Origin: Gemmatimonadota bacterium
GTDB taxonomy: Bacteria; Gemmatimonadota; Gemmatimonadetes; Longimicrobiales; Gaopeijiaceae
Assembly: GCA_028874995.1 (NCBI GenBank)
Contig: JAPPGM010000107.1
Span: 1-64,000, forward strand
Direction: 5' to 3'
DNA: 64,000 nucleotides
In this document: piece after piece, positions 63,834-64,000 of the stretch
Layout of the letters: each line of letters opens with the position of its first letter
Numbering within the stretch: the first letter of the stretch is position 1
Notes under the pieces: generated by a model
What the model was told of the DNA's origin: nothing
Database searches by the model: none
The model's input: the letters and a program-made list of their open reading frames with translations, nothing else
Translations under genes and position numbers: made by a program

Positions 63834-64000
63834 TGCTCGAAGACCTCGCATGTCTCGAAGAGGTAGACCAAAACGGCTTGGGCCGCCGACTGGGTCTTGA
63901 CGTCGCCGAATCCGCGGCGGGCGAACATGCACATCGAGTTGAAGAGGTCCTCGCCGGACGTCGTGCCGCGTGCCCGCAGCTTGTGGTAGTGCTCCAGGAA
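63830..64000 (-). CDS. C-terminal component of the ABC-3C system (partial, runs off window)
   Basis: The last 56 codons before the TGA at 63832-63830, open to the window edge. The sequence (ending NSMCMFARRGFGDVKTQSAA...VFEQ) matches the conserved end of the third ABC-3C component. The N-terminal effector domain, which would reveal the mode of action, lies outside the window. Confidence 0.7.
   Translation of the reverse strand, partial: FLEHYHKLRARGTTSGEDLFNSMCMFARRGFGDVKTQSAAQAVLVYLFETCEVFEQ

Noticed and set aside
1-64000. tRNA, rRNA and riboswitch genes
   Set aside because: I looked for tRNA T-loop and rRNA-like blocks and saw none that could be supported; covariance searches would be needed to exclude small RNAs.

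Overview
The window is G+C-rich (about two thirds by eye) and densely coded. I infer a Gemmatimonadota-like bacterium, possibly marine or host-associated. The clues are family content: secreted S9 peptidases, a sortilin/BNR protein, a DUF2911 protein, Tat-exported lipoproteins, and many lipoproteins beginning C-A-S-G-G-G or similar. No marker gene proves the phylum. I saw no rRNA, tRNA or CRISPR array.

Left part (1-18,065) is mostly cell-envelope and secreted proteins: an alpha/beta hydrolase lipoprotein with a frameshifted 5' end, a 1403-aa Ig-like/leucine-rich-repeat metallopeptidase lipoprotein, a winged-helix regulator, a 2011-residue protein with 13 fibronectin III repeats and a C-terminal outer-membrane barrel, an S9 peptidase, and two tandem paralogous lipoproteins. 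The 1.1 kb at 6,171-7,276 is a gene graveyard that includes an internally deleted copy of the alpha/beta hydrolase.

A first defence module follows at 18,068-22,602. A HicB-like antitoxin diverges from a tightly coupled three-gene operon: DUF4338 (DruA-like), a NurA-domain nuclease, and a HerA-type hexameric ATPase. This is not canonical Druantia, because no DruE helicase is present. It looks like a DruA protein wired to a DNA-end-processing pair.

The middle (22,976-45,188) is ordinary chromosome: mtnA, a periplasmic-binding lipoprotein, a sorbosone-dehydrogenase-like propeller and DUF2911 (one minus-strand operon), a MazE/MazF pair, a gamma-glutamyltransferase with a one-base frameshift, a methyltransferase, an amidohydrolase, a sortilin-like protein coupled to an Ig lipoprotein, a Tat aldo/keto reductase and Tat amidase pair, an SRPBCC-SnoaL fusion, a MATE exporter and a second S9 peptidase.

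The right end (45,230-64,000, cut by the window edge) is a dense defence island. It starts with a DrmD-like SNF2 helicase and a 1796-aa Eco57I-type methylase (a DISARM-like pair without drmA, drmB or drmC). Next comes a three-gene cassette of DUF262 protein, AAA ATPase and an unrecognised 329-aa protein, lying between two decayed AlbA_2/Schlafen-type genes. On the minus strand is an ABC-three-component (ABC-3C) operon: partial C-terminal component, middle component, DUF2326 ATPase, and a sacsin-like GHKL ATPase ending in a probable PD-(D/E)XK nuclease. Almost all these genes overlap by 1-4 bases or abut, so they should be co-expressed.

Two kinds of non-coding signal stand out. A bipartite palindromic element, GTATACT-N7-ACATAATGTAA, occurs at three sites 9-23 kb apart. 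Several genes also show single-base indels inside three-base homopolymers, which are either assembly errors or real decay.
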